A stretch of 64,000 bases of DNA from NCBI GenBank assembly GCA_030549495.1, contig JAUIRK010000157.1, positions 603,501-667,500 of the forward strand. The letters run 5' to 3'. Below, piece after piece: positions 41,991-52,890 of this stretch (within the stretch, counting starts at the first letter, position 1; each line of letters starts with the position of its first letter). A program made the position numbers and the translations under genes. The notes beneath the pieces are model-generated. The model was not told where the DNA came from. It saw only the letters and a list, made by a program, of their open reading frames with translations, and ran no database searches. The stretch comes from Nectonema munidae. Its lineage: Eukaryota; Nematomorpha; Nectonematoida; Nectonematidae.

Positions 41991-42736
41991 ATATTTAAAT
42001 GTGTAAATCGTAAAATGCTAAAAAAAATATACTTAAAATAAAAATTTTTAAAAAATACTTTACATACATATTGAAAGCAACATTTCAAAAAACGCATAGA
42101 GCTCCTCACGTTTAGCTAGTAAGCCGTTATGACATAGATCCCTTCAACATTTTATGATATTCCAACTTTGCTTATTTCCTATTCGAAAAAGGGCGTATTA
42201 CGATAGGGATTAACTGTCAGTGCCTCGAGGCCCATTTGAAAAGGAAGCCAAAAATTCCTAAAATTGGATATACAAATATATAGCAATTACGAATTAAACA
42301 AAAATTGCTCTACCCCCATGTCATAATTTTTTGGATCCGTCAGTCAGAAAAATCTAAATACTTCTTTTTTTATATAAGAAGTCAGTAAATCATTCTGCCA
42401 TATTTTATAGCCTAAAATGGAACGCTTTTAAAAAATCATTAAGTCTCTTTTGTTTATTTCAAATTTGCTACTTTATATCAATAAATATTTGTACTTTTCT
42501 ATAATAATAATAATAACAAAAATATTTATATTATTTTTCTATATTGATACAATTTAAAGAAAAATTATAAGACGTTTTACTGCAGATAGTTAGCCATAAA
42601 GAATACACAAATTTTTTTTGTTTAAAACTGATAATAATATATTCAATTTTTATGAAAATAAAAAAGTTTTTTCTTTATTTTTTCACTAAATTTTGCTAAA
42701 CCGTTTATATTTATATATTTATATTTTCATTTTTTC

Positions 42737-42961
42737 TTAAAAAATTGTTGTACTGAAATGTGGGATAAATTTCGAGGCTTCACGTTTATCACCTGTGTCT
42801 GTGAAATATCTGAGGAATTCCGTTTCCAAATTTTTTAGGTAAGTGGTAATTTGTTCCCTTAGCTCAGAATCAGTGTACCTACGAGCAAAATTAAAATTAC
42901 TATAACTGGCTATATTTTCCTGCTTTATTCGATGTTTATTCAAGAGGTAATAACTTGACAC
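42737..42961 (-). pseudogene. Possible hAT transposase fragment cut by a MITE
   Basis: The - strand frame reads LREQITTYLKNLETEFLRYF and KFIPHFSTTIF, resembling the segment L...HL..L..EFxxYFPD....(W)I.NPF of ZBED/EPM2AIP1-type hAT transposases. Its upstream side is interrupted at 42962 by a MITE; beyond the MITE (43233 onward) - strand text IECIRAQCKTS may continue it. Short and weak, so uncertain. Confidence 0.4.
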
Positions 42962-43224
42962 CAGTGGCGGATCCAGAAATTTCTTATAGGGGGGGGGGGG
43001 GGGCGAAATCTATAATTTTTTGCAATTTTGCTAAAAATCTTCAGAGAATACGACAGCTGTATTATGTATTTTAGAATTCGACTTGTCATACCGTTGACAT
43101 AAACGTAATCAACTACCAACAAGTATTGTTTTAGGAAAAAGCAAAATTATAGTAAGGGTAATTTTCGAAGCCATTTTTCATAGGGGGCCTAGGCCCTTGC
43201 CCATTCCTCTCGGATCCGCCACTG
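42962..43224. mobile_element. 263-bp MITE with perfect 8-bp target duplication
   Basis: The ends are CAGTGGCGGATCC and GGATCCGCCACTG, 13-bp perfect inverted repeats. Both sides carry CTTGACAC (42954-42961 and 43225-43232), an exact 8-bp duplication typical of hAT. No coding capacity. It includes a run of about 16 G at 42990-43005 and a G-rich/C-rich subterminal pair. The perfect duplication implies a fairly recent insertion. Confidence 0.92.
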
Positions 43225-43232
43225 CTTGACAC

Positions 43233-45805
43233 GTATTTTTAAGAGGTCTTGCATTGAGCCCTTATACATTCGATCATTAATTTTAGCGCTCCTCTAAAAT
43301 TAGAAAATAAAAATATTATGATTACTATATATATATATATTTAGTATATATTTTCTTCTATGATTACTTGTGTAGGAGAATCGCCAAATGACTTCATTCA
43401 TCTAAAACCTATATAATCTATATCAAGATAAAACAAAATAGGTTACGATAATATTGATCTCAAGTTAAAGTTAGGGCATGGTCCAGACTTTCGAAGTTGA
43501 TGTAATAGGTATCAGGGTTGTCTTCAACAGGAATTCTCTTAGCCGAGCTTATAAGTGACGATGTTCGTGAGAAGAAGAAATACAAATTTCGGCTATCGAG
43601 GTATTCCTTCGAGATTTCATCCATGAGCTTTTCTTTTCAAATCATTGCCTTGATTCCAGTTGTATCTAAAATTGAATTCTTCAATCTCAAGCATGTCTTT
43701 CAAATTCTTTCTTCGTTTTTGATGAAGAAATTTCCCTTGCATTGATTTTTGCTGATTGAAGACTATATCATACCATAGTAGATATATCAACACCAAAACG
43801 AATACTTTTATAACTTTCGAATTATGAAAGCCTTCACAACGGTTGTTTGTTCAGACCTTTCTTCCAAAAGCATACCATAGTTTGATTTTGTCCTCATCTA
43901 ACCAAGTACTTTCAAGGTATTCCAGGAGAGTAGTAACTGCAAAGGGTTCCATCAACCTTTTTAACTTTCGGTAGCACACTTTTATCTGGATTAATCAATA
44001 ATTAAAAAAAGTTAATTAATTTATACTTGTTATGTTGTACTTCTATTTGAGGCAAAAAAGCTATAAACAGTAGTATTTTGATACAGATTCTGTAACTCAG
44101 ACTTCTGGAATACAACTAAATAAATCCAAGGTTTATGAGTACGGCTTGACAAAAATATGATACTCTGAAAAGACTGAACAAATCTAGAAGTAAAAAGTTA
44201 TCTCAAAGAAAGTTGTTTACCTTTTTTGCTACGCATATTATGCCAGTTTCAAAGTCTCCAGTTTTGCTCCTGATTCTATTTCAATCAACAGTATTTTTGG
44301 GCAAATCAAATACGTATCTTTGTAATTTTTATATTAAAATTTTGTTATTAGCCTTAACACTAAAAATGTAAGTTAGTACGACCAACTAATTTATATAGTA
44401 AATTTCTTTGTCCAAGTTAGTAATACCTTTCAATAAGTAATCTTTACTATACTTTTATAGTAATTATTACTAACTTTATTGGTAAATCCACCTTTTGTTT
44501 ATAGTATATTATACTACCTCATTAAGAAGTATATACTAGACTGTATGTATAGTATATATTAGTTGCTCATTGTAATTTTTACTATCTTTTATAGTAAGTA
44601 ATGAAGCTCTTGTGAAAACAAATAGTAACATAAATTAAGTAGAAGGGTATGTTGTCAAATTTCACATAGTAAGATTGACGCTTTAGGAAGTAAAAACTAC
44701 TACAATTACCATATTCTAGTTAAGTTAAGTTATTTATTAAGAACAAACTACTCCGTAAAAATTAGAAGTAAAAAAATCTGAAATTAATTCAAAATTCTCT
44801 TTTAAAAACTAAAAGTGTTTAATAAATTGCTTTGAAGATCAAAAAATTAAGGACGATAATTTTTAAATTGGTGTTTTTACCTGGAATTGAGGACAAAAAT
44901 CCCTACGTCAACAACCCACTATAATATATGCAATAAGTATTGTTCAAAAACACAACAAAATTCTGTGTTCTTAATACAAAAATACTTACAAAAAGGAATT
45001 GAAGAAAAATTTATACAAGCAAAATAAGCTGATAACATAAAACATCATTATATATCAATGAAAAACAAATTATGGAAAAGATACAATTACAAATTTTTTC
45101 GACTTTATAAATTGTATTAATAATTTTTTTATAATCATTATCTTCTGTATCAATACCGAAAAATACATGTTGTATGAAAAGCATTGTTTTTTTAAAGAAT
45201 CAGGATATTTTAAGTCCAAACAGTAAAATGCCATAAAAACCAATGAAAGAATATAAAAATGTGCAGCAATTTAATATTGAGATATTTTCTAGTTTTATGC
45301 GAAAGCCATCATTTTCTTCTATTCGATCTTTTACCACGAGAAAAATTGGTTTGTCCATTATAAGGCCATGACTCTTTCAACTTCAATGAAATCATTCAGT
45401 TTTTCTTGAGCTTATACCAAAAGAGATGCAATAAAACAGCTTTCTATTAAAATATAATTTGTTTTTAAAATAAATACACATTTTTGATTAAAATTATTTT
45501 ACCTTTTTGTGATAAGATAGGAGCCAGGTATTTATCATAAGTCAAAGCAAGTTTTTTACCAGAACACATTTTGTTTATTGAAGAAGCATATTTATTAAGT
45601 TGTTCAAAAAATGTGCATCTTATGTCAGAGTTTCTCATTTTTACTTCGAGAAGCTTAAATTCCTTTAACATTTGAATAGAAAACAATTTATGTATTATAA
45701 TGAATATTTTAGTTTTATACTTGATAAAAATCAGCTAGAAAAGGATAATCATGAATAATATAGCTTGCAGATTTATTATCTTTAATGATTTTGCTTCGTC
45801 TAAAG
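43233..45805. other. AT-rich stretch with doubtful coding traces
   Basis: A - strand text LMDEISKEYLDSRNLYFF, then SAKRIPVEDNPDTYYINF (about 43480-43640), reads like protein but is interrupted upstream and not recognised. 44340-44740 is dense in TAGTA/ATAGTAA words. At 45310-45690 - strand pieces (MDKPIFLVVKDRIEENDGF and the 45465-45686 frame with KKLALTYDKYLAPILSQK) may belong to a repeat-borne family. None is firm. Confidence 0.35.
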
Positions 45806-47500
45806 CACTGTTTCCCAAAGTGGTCTATATAGACCCCCAGGGGTCGATATAAATTAGTTAGGGGTCTATGCATGGAAAACTTTTTTCGGGGGGTCTATGG
45901 TTTGTGAAAGGGGGTCTACCTACATGCATACTCAGTCTTGTCGATAGGAGTCGTTCACAACTGACGCCAACCTTTTTTTGATAAATTTCAACCCCCTCCC
46001 TCCTCATGTCAACTTTTAGATATATCATCACTTACAAAATCAACGACGCAATGAAGCCGTCCAAGTTGAAGGATCATCTGAACAGATGTCATCCTGATAA
46101 AAAAAAGTTGTAATCTGTCGTACTTCAAAACTTTGAAAGAAAAACACATGAAAAGGGTTACAGTGGATAAGATGCTTGCTTTAAACTCAAGAAAAGAAGA
46201 TGATAACTTGCGGGCATCATATATTGCAATGCTTATAGCGAAATCTGGGAAAAACCCATACTACCTGGGAGCATTGAAGAGGTTTTAACAACTGTTTTGC
46301 ATCGATCTGCACAGGATGTACTGAAAAAAATCGCAACAACACACTTCAAAGGGGTATTGATGAAATGAGTCTTGATGTTGAGAGTTTTGTGTGTACTCAT
46401 TTGCGAACAAATAAGTTTTCTCTCCAACTCGATGAATCTACTTTGCCTAACAATGAAGCCCTTTTATTGGCTTATGTCCGCTTTATCCTCAACGAAAAGG
46501 TCTATGAAGAGCTGCTCTTTGCTGAAAGTTTTATTACAGATACTAAAGGCGAAACAATATTTAATGTTTTGAAAAACTTTTGCATTCAAAAATCTATTCC
46601 ATTATCAAATATTTTAGCAGCAGCTGTATAGATGGAGCACCATCAATATTTAGTCGGTATCGTGGTTTCATAAGCCATTTGAAACGAAGTGTGCCTGGAG
46701 TTTTTGCAATTCATTGCGTCATTCACAAGCAACATTTAGTAGCGAAAATATTGAATACCAGACTTCATTATTCTCTTCAACTTGTCATAAATGCCATTAA
46801 CAAGATTCGAAGCAGTGCGCTCAATAGTAGGTTATTTTCTCAGTTGTGTCAAGAAAATAACGAGGACTTAAATCTGCTACTGCTTCATACCGAAGTTAGA
46901 TGACTGTCAAAAGGAATTTGTTTAACAAGATTTTTTTCTCTTCTTGAAACTGTTTTAGATTTTTTGAGTCCTAAAGATCCCGTTCTCAAAGATTCAGTTA
47001 CAAGGAGACAGACTGAATTTAATTAAGACTAGGTCTATTGTTGCAACTTTTCTTGGCAAAATTAACTTGATGAAACAAAATATTGGAAAACGCCAACTTT
47101 CTCAGTTTCCAAATTTATCATCGACACAGGTTGAAGATGTAACTCATTGGCTAATAAACCCATTTAATGAATCTGAAGTAGAAGATATCGCATTTCAAGA
47201 AGAACTGATTGAAATTCGCTGTAACGAAGAGCTTAAGGTGCTTTTAAAAAAGGTTATCAGCAGTTTTGGTTCCAAAAAGAAATTCCTTGTGCTTATCCCA
47301 AATTATGGGCTATTGCAAACAAACTATCGATTGCTTTTCCATCTTCGTACCTAGTGGAGAAGGGTTTCAGCGTTGTTAATAATCTTCTCACAAAAAAGCT
47401 AAACAGATTACAAATTGTCCAACGTGGAGACTTGATATTGAATCTCACCAACTTGAAAATATTAAAAAACTGCTAGCAAACCATCAAACTCATCCTTTAC
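45806..47500 (+). mobile_element. hAT element (ZBED5/SCAND3-like), degenerate
   Basis: The left end is CACTGTTTCCCAAAGTGGT followed by alternating GGGGTC/GACCCC stretches, a typical hAT terminus. The + strand coding pieces are KPSKLKDHLNRCHPDKKK (BED-finger end, about 46050), KRVTVDKMLALN, then SYIAMLIAKSGK. From 46365 come KFSLQLDESTLPNNEALLLA and DGAPSIFSRYRGFISHLK, then AIHCVIHKQHLVAKIL and NKIRSSALNSRLF. WAIANKLSIAFPSSYLVEKGF-like text in the C-terminal dimerisation region follows near 47310-47365 across a frame change. The LDEST and DGAPS acidic residues are present. Frameshifts at about 46360, 46630 and after 46900 break it. No matching right end was seen after 47500. Confidence 0.8.
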
Positions 47501-48584
47501 ATTGAAAACGTTAGTTTACCTTTCTTTGTGCCACATTCATTTCAATTCAATTTTATTTTGCTTGGAAGTTCGATTTAAAATTCCTCCAATAAAACCTTTT
47601 ATTTTTTCCCATTTAAATATCGACGACTGCAAGATTAATTTCACTTTTGTAAAATTCTTTTTTCAATCATTCTTTATGATTTTGAATGTTTGAGCCTCTT
47701 CAGATTCTAAGCTAAATTATTTTAAAAATAAAACCATGGCCTTAATACGGAGCAAAACGACATCGATGGACAGGTACTGTGATAAGTTTGAAGGACTTGG
47801 TATAAAATATCAGCTAAGAATAATCTTCAACGTTTTGATGGTACAATACTAAAAAAACTTAGTAAAGATATGAAAAGAAAATTAAAAAAATGAAACATAC
47901 CCAGTAAAGTAATTTGAGAAATATGTTGCAAATGGTGAAAAATTACGTTAATTAAAATGATTTAGTAACTGGAAAAAGAAAAAAACTGGAAATGAAAGAG
48001 AGGTTTGGGTGCAGAACTTTATTATGTCTCTGTGAGGAGGAAGTCGAGAAATCTTTGATTATGGAGAGGCACTGATTATATTTTCATTCTTGCATACACT
48101 TACCACAAATTAATATCTTACCCTTTTCTAATTTTCCTCATCTCTTTCTAATCTTGTTTTTCTTTTTCTATATGTCTGTCTCTCCCTTTATCTTCCTCTC
48201 ACTCTTATATACAATGAACATGCATGAAAACCACATACTTAGTTAGACGGAGGATTGAAACCATATGCCTTGCTATTGACTTGATAGATGTCAGTCATAA
48301 GAGATATATGTTTTATCTGGTTGTGTAAGAAAACGCACTGTGTATAATCTTTGCTTTGGTAAACTCTCTACTAAATCTTTGGTGTGAAGCTTTTTTGAAT
48401 GTTCCATCAACAAAAATAGAACTTATTTGCGACACTTGGTTGACGTGTTGCAAAGTTCACCCATAAAAAAAACCAGGATTCTTTTAGCTTCATATTGCAG
48501 ACCATCTGAAAAATCTCGAATCATTTTCTGCAATGGAAAATTGAATTTTTCTTAGGAAAGAGATTCTTTTTTAGATAAATCGTA
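47501..48584. other. AT-rich stretch, no gene recognised
   Basis: Possibly the 3' part of the preceding hAT element; no terminus found. Confidence 0.4.
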
Positions 48585-48630
48585 GGACGCTGGCTGCTAC
48601 GTCTCCGAAGCTGAATGTTGCCGACCCCTG
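48585..48630 (-). mobile_element. Solo hAT-type terminus
   Basis: On the - strand it reads CAGGGGTCGGCAACATTCAG and continues GAGACGTAGCAGCC, a classic hAT terminal form (CAGNGGTCGGCAAC). Its partner end was not found in the window, so it marks a truncated or rearranged copy. Confidence 0.5.
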
Positions 48631-48839
48631 AATTGAAGGTGTCTGGTATTGTTATTGTGTACATTGATATTCTAAATTTTTTTAAGTTAACCCTAACCTT
48701 GTTCGTAACTAACCTAAAAACATTAATTTTTTCATTTTGGTAAAATCAAATATAATATTTTGTAAGTTACCAAATTTAGTTTCGCATGTTTTTATATATC
48801 ACTTTCTTATCAAACTACCCAATTGGATGACAGCCATTA

Positions 48840-50400
48840 AAATTTTTTTAGGAGTAGCAATAGTCTTCTCCGTTCTTATCAAAAGTTTGAAATCAGTGAT
48901 ATCTTAGCCTACTTCATTTGCATACTCTACATTGGCCAATCATTTTTTTCCGAGCATCGTGGAGAACCTTTTTTGAAAGCGGCTATTTCTCGAGATATGT
49001 TTTACCTAATACACACTTTCTTTCGATTAGATATTCAAAGGGAATGAAATAGCGATGATAAAATTTCTCCTGTTCGATTTATACACAATTATTTTAGGAC
49101 ATATTTTCTCGGTATTCTACTCCGCAGATGGTAAATTTCAAGGGGGTTGCCCAGTAAAAATATATGACCCTTCTAAACCAGGTAGGTACGGTGTAAAACT
49201 GTACCATTTTAATGACTAGAAATTACTATGTTTTAAAATCTGAAATATATGTTTCAGGTCTAGATGATAGATCTTATTTTAACTAGGAAAGTATAGTTAC
49301 GTGGTTGGTGACTGATGCAAATCTTTCAAAAAGCTGTGGAATCGTGACAGATCACTTCTTTACATCACATAAATTATGTGCCTGGGCGCAAGTCACGATT
49401 ACACAGTTTTAGTAACGAGAAAGGCAAACAGGAGATTTATGCCTCTCATATTGAGACCGCAACATTTGAAGGAGTTGAAACTGGCTGCATGTGAAAGAAG
49501 AATTTTGTATACCACACATGCATCTCTAACAGCTTACATATCCCGGAAACACGCTACCAAAGATGTCAAAGTTGTCTACATATTGTCTAGTCAGCATTTA
49601 GGCAATATTCAAACTGAAAGGGTAAACAATGTTCCAGAAAAAATAACAATTTACAAAAGCTTTAATAGTGGGGTTGATATGGAAAATAAATTGTTGAGGG
49701 CATATGCTTGTTATAAGAGAGTAGAAAATGGACCTATACTGTTTTTGCAAATTATTTGGATATACTTATTATAATTGTGCAAACATTCGATATAACTAGA
49801 AATTGTAAGTTCTCTTGTATTTTGATGATCATCACTAAGCGTACATTGTGTGAAAGACTGGTTTCGGCTATTGAAGCCTCATCAGTTCAACTTTGGTATT
49901 CAAACTATGAGGTTTGAACTGACGTCCAGTGTCTGTGCTTGAGCATCAACCAACTACCTATCAACACTTAGCTTTGATGATCATTATCTCTTATGTATTA
50001 TCTTATGTAATGTTGATCAAAATACAAGAGAACTTTTCTAGTTATATTTGGATATAGTTTGTCATAATAGTTGGATAATTTCGAAATATAACTCCCTATA
50101 TTTATATCCATCAACAAAAGCTGGTGGAAGAAAATATTTTCTAAGAGATCTGGGTTGCAAATTGTCTGAAACATCCATGCAATTGAAAGCACAAAGTCCC
50201 TTGATCTTTGGAAACATTCTAGGTATTTTATCCTTTACAGCTTTAGAAATACTTTAGAAACTCAAGAACTTTCTTCAACTTCTAAAGGAAACAGATATAT
50301 TTCATCTCATAAACCTAAAAAGAGGAGAATCCGAAAATGTGATATGTGTCATAAGTATATATGTAAAAACGCACAAAAATGATGTGTCCGAACTGCCAAT
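48840..50400 (+). pseudogene. piggyBac transposase, broken, with a MITE inside
   Basis: piggyBac transposases cut and paste at TTAA. In order, GCPVKIYDPSKPGRYGVKLY (about 49141-49200; family: xxFRxYMPxKPxKYGIKxW) and CGIVTDHFFTSHKL (family: xDNFYTSxxL) lead. The frame 49376-49774 follows with LTAYISRKHATKDVKVVYIL and KITIYKSFNSGVDMENKLL (family: PxxxxxYNxxKGGVDxLDQ). After a MITE the text resumes with IVCHNSWII and AGGRKYFLRDLGCKLS. It ends in a Cys-rich tail RKCDMCHKYICKN near 50330. The second catalytic D is seen in TDHF. The third is kept in the GVDMEN context. The N-terminal part is not seen and frames change several times. Confidence 0.8.
49790..50047. mobile_element. 258-bp MITE inserted in the piggyBac gene
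   Basis: The ends ATATAACTAGAA / TTCTAGTTATAT are followed inward by a shared AAGTTCTCTTGTATTTTGAT (left 49807-49826, right inverted). The left end has five extra bases between the two blocks. TA dinucleotides outside would fit a mariner-type target. In addition, an 11-bp direct repeat ATTTGGATATA lies outside both ends (49754-49764 and 50046-50056). No coding. Confidence 0.8.
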
Positions 50401-51699
50401 AGCTTTGTCTACAGATCTTTTCTTTATTTATTTTTTAGATCAAAATAATATCTTATAATTTTTCCAATTTTTTTTATTTGCTATATCAATTTATGCTGTA
50501 GATGTAAACATGTGTATAAAGGTTTACATATAATATATAAGTACCACGTCAAATCAAATTTTGTTTAGATGGCGTTAATTTTTTTTGAAAAATATTTTGT
50601 AACTTGAGAAAATATGCTTTCTAGTTTTTTTTCTTATGAATTATACGATTAGAGATGAATGAATTATTATCTTAAGTCTAAAATATTTGAAAAACCTGCA
50701 AAAAAAATTTGACCTATTTTAGAATTATAGACAGGACCTCTGGATGAGGGTTGATAAAAAAAATTATGGGCCATTAAAATTTTTTTTCAACTCATAATGA
50801 GTTCTACATCGTCCAGTTGAAAATTAAATATGGTTTTCATATAGGCTTACATATTTTTTATTGGGCGAAAAATACCTTTAAAATTCGATGGTGGAGTAAA
50901 AAGCCATTGTCCGTACTGCGAGGGTTGTTTTGATCAGAGGCGTACCCACAGGGGGCAAAGGTGGCACAGCCCCTTCTCCATTCTGAAGTAAAAACCCATA
51001 AGATGAGGGCTATGCAGAAAGGACCTGTCAAAGAATAGAAAGGAGACTGCTAAAAATATGAGAAGTACAGAATATTCTATAGAAATGATCAAATGCTCAT
51101 CTTATGATGAAAGAAGTAACAGCCCTAGTTATAATAACACATGTATGTACATAATTATAAAGTATAGAATATAGGCTAGAAGTTACAAAGAATATAACTT
51201 CACCTGTCTGCAATTTATATTTGTCTAGTATAGTATGTTATGTGTTACAGTCTTCTCTTCTGTTTTAATAAGCAAAACAAAATGGATTCTCTTGAACATT
51301 AAAAATAAGTTTATACAATGCATATTATTAGTTGAAATATAAAAGTAACCTCTACTCGAGAAAATTGACAAAACGATTCATAACAAATATTTTTTGTAAT
51401 ATAACATTAAATAAAGGTTGCAAGGAATATTTTTGGACAAAGCATGTGTATTTCTAAAAATAGAGTATGATCCTTGCAAATATATTTGCTACACTTTCTT
51501 GTTCCCCCTTTTCTAGGCTCACAATTAGTGGAAGAGCAGTAACCTTTAACGGTGGGTGTTGCACTTGCTTAACTAGTTTTGGTGAAGTCGTAAAAAGAAA
51601 TCAGATGTAGATATGCTAGTAAATGAACTTTTGCTTCTGAGTTTCATAGAATGTTTCAACTAGAGCTAAGCTAAATGCCCTATAAAGCTGTTTCTGCCC
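50401..51699. other. AT-rich stretch with one MITE-like end
   Basis: CAGAGGCGTACCCACAGGGG at 50935-50954 resembles the CAG(A/T)GGCGTA(G/C)CC...GGGGG ends of hAT-type MITEs; no partner end seen. The rest of the stretch is featureless. Confidence 0.4.
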
Positions 51700-52890
51700 A
51701 TTTTGGAACAGATGGGTAAGCACTTATATTAGTTTTCATAATTAACCAGTTGTTATTAGCAGCAATGTAGAGAAAATGTCTAAAAATTGCTATTGGCCAT
51801 CATCTCGAAGCCTTATATATAACAGCTAAAAATTTGAAGCTTCTTTTTAAAAACGTTTAACCCAGGCGTATATTTATTGTAGTCTAAGACTGTTTGCAGC
51901 GCTTTTTTATCCAAATGTATCAATTCTTGAAAGATATTGTCTCGACAGCACATAAACAAGTTTAAAATTTTTTTGGAATTCTTGTGTAGAATGTAAATGG
52001 CCAAAGAGGAATACTGTGTTAATAAAAAGATACTTTAACATTCAGTAAGCCCGAAACTTTTTAGGTATGCAAGCGGTAGAGCATGTGGCATACATATTTT
52101 ATTGTTCCTAACCGTACTACAAATTGAAATTTTTTTATCTTTCGCGAATATACACAATTCATGACACATAAAAAATCTGTCAACATAAATACTACAGTCA
52201 GGAGATAAGGACGAAACGAAAACTAGTCTCTTGACAATAGTAGCAAATTTGAAATACTACTTATCTAAAAATCGAGTCTGAAATATTTTACTAGAAAAAA
52301 CATAAAAATTCGAAAGCTCATCTATAGTTACATAGTTTGTTGGAGACTAATATTAATGTCAATTTTCCAGAAATTTGTTTTGAATGCATCTTACCGCTAC
52401 CAATTTAACAGAATTGTCGCTTTCTCTCTTTGAATCAAATTGTATGAATGTACGAACGATAATGAACACATCTCTACTAACTGTAGCTTTCAAAAATGGA
52501 TTTGCGTATTTTTCTGAAGAGAATATTTGACGTCAATTTGTTGGTCTTTTCATTGCCGATATATAAAAGACAAGCGAATGAAGCCAGCAAATGCTTGATT
52601 GAATGTAGAAACGAAGTTGAATATTACCTATATCTGTTGAATTCATAAATGTGCTAACCATATTCTTGGTGTAGAAAGATTAAAATATTTCACAGTTTTG
52701 GCATTACTTTTTGGACAGGTGTGAAAAAATAATGTTTTTTGAAGATCTTCTGGCCTGAGAATCTCTTCTTACCCAAAAATGCTGTTCAATCTGGTGCTTT
52801 AAGGTAATCTCTCTCTCTTCTTGATGAATTTCTTCCTCTTCATCGCTGTTTTTAAACCCAAGGGTTCACATAATTTAGGGAAAAACATTG
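51700..52890 (-). pseudogene. piggyBac transposase, broken, - strand
   Basis: On the - strand an acidic N-terminal text DEEEEIHQEEREITLKH lies near 52860-52810. EKYANPFLKATVSRDVFIIV and FIQFDSKRESDN (about 52520-52400) match the piggyBac segment NPxxxxxMSRxRFxxIxxxLHFxD. VTIDEL near 52345 (family: LSIDEQLxPFRG) follows. The frame 52004-51813 contains DYNKYTPGLNVFKKKLQIF, in the position of xYNxTKGGVDxLDQ with GGVD degraded to TPGLN. Stops and frameshifts separate the pieces. The sequence differs enough from the copy at 48.8-50.4 kb to be another subfamily. Confidence 0.65.

Larger units (their letters stand above)
40793..42725 (+). repeat. Dispersed 1.2-kb repeat, copy A, with tandem expansion inside
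   Basis: Blocks at 40793-41085, 42092-42400, 42428-42475 and 42580-42720 match, in order and orientation, 56050-56356, 56402-56695, about 56737-56775 and 57098-57245. Identity is about 90% or more in the first two blocks. Copy A carries an extra kilobase of tandem arrays (41100-42090) where copy B has only about 45 bases. No coding was recognised. The ends have no clear inverted repeats, and the family is unknown. Confidence 0.85.

Noticed and set aside
42990-43005. G-run as telomere-like or G-quadruplex regulatory site
   Set aside because: It is a homopolymer inside a MITE with clear ends and target duplication; no telomere motif is present.
43480-43745. A - strand exon containing LMDEISKEYLDSRN
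   Set aside because: Plausible text, but stops lie just upstream in frame and no splice acceptor or homologue supports it.
44340-44740. A TAGTA-rich tandem repeat
   Set aside because: The words are frequent but have no stable period or unit when read through.
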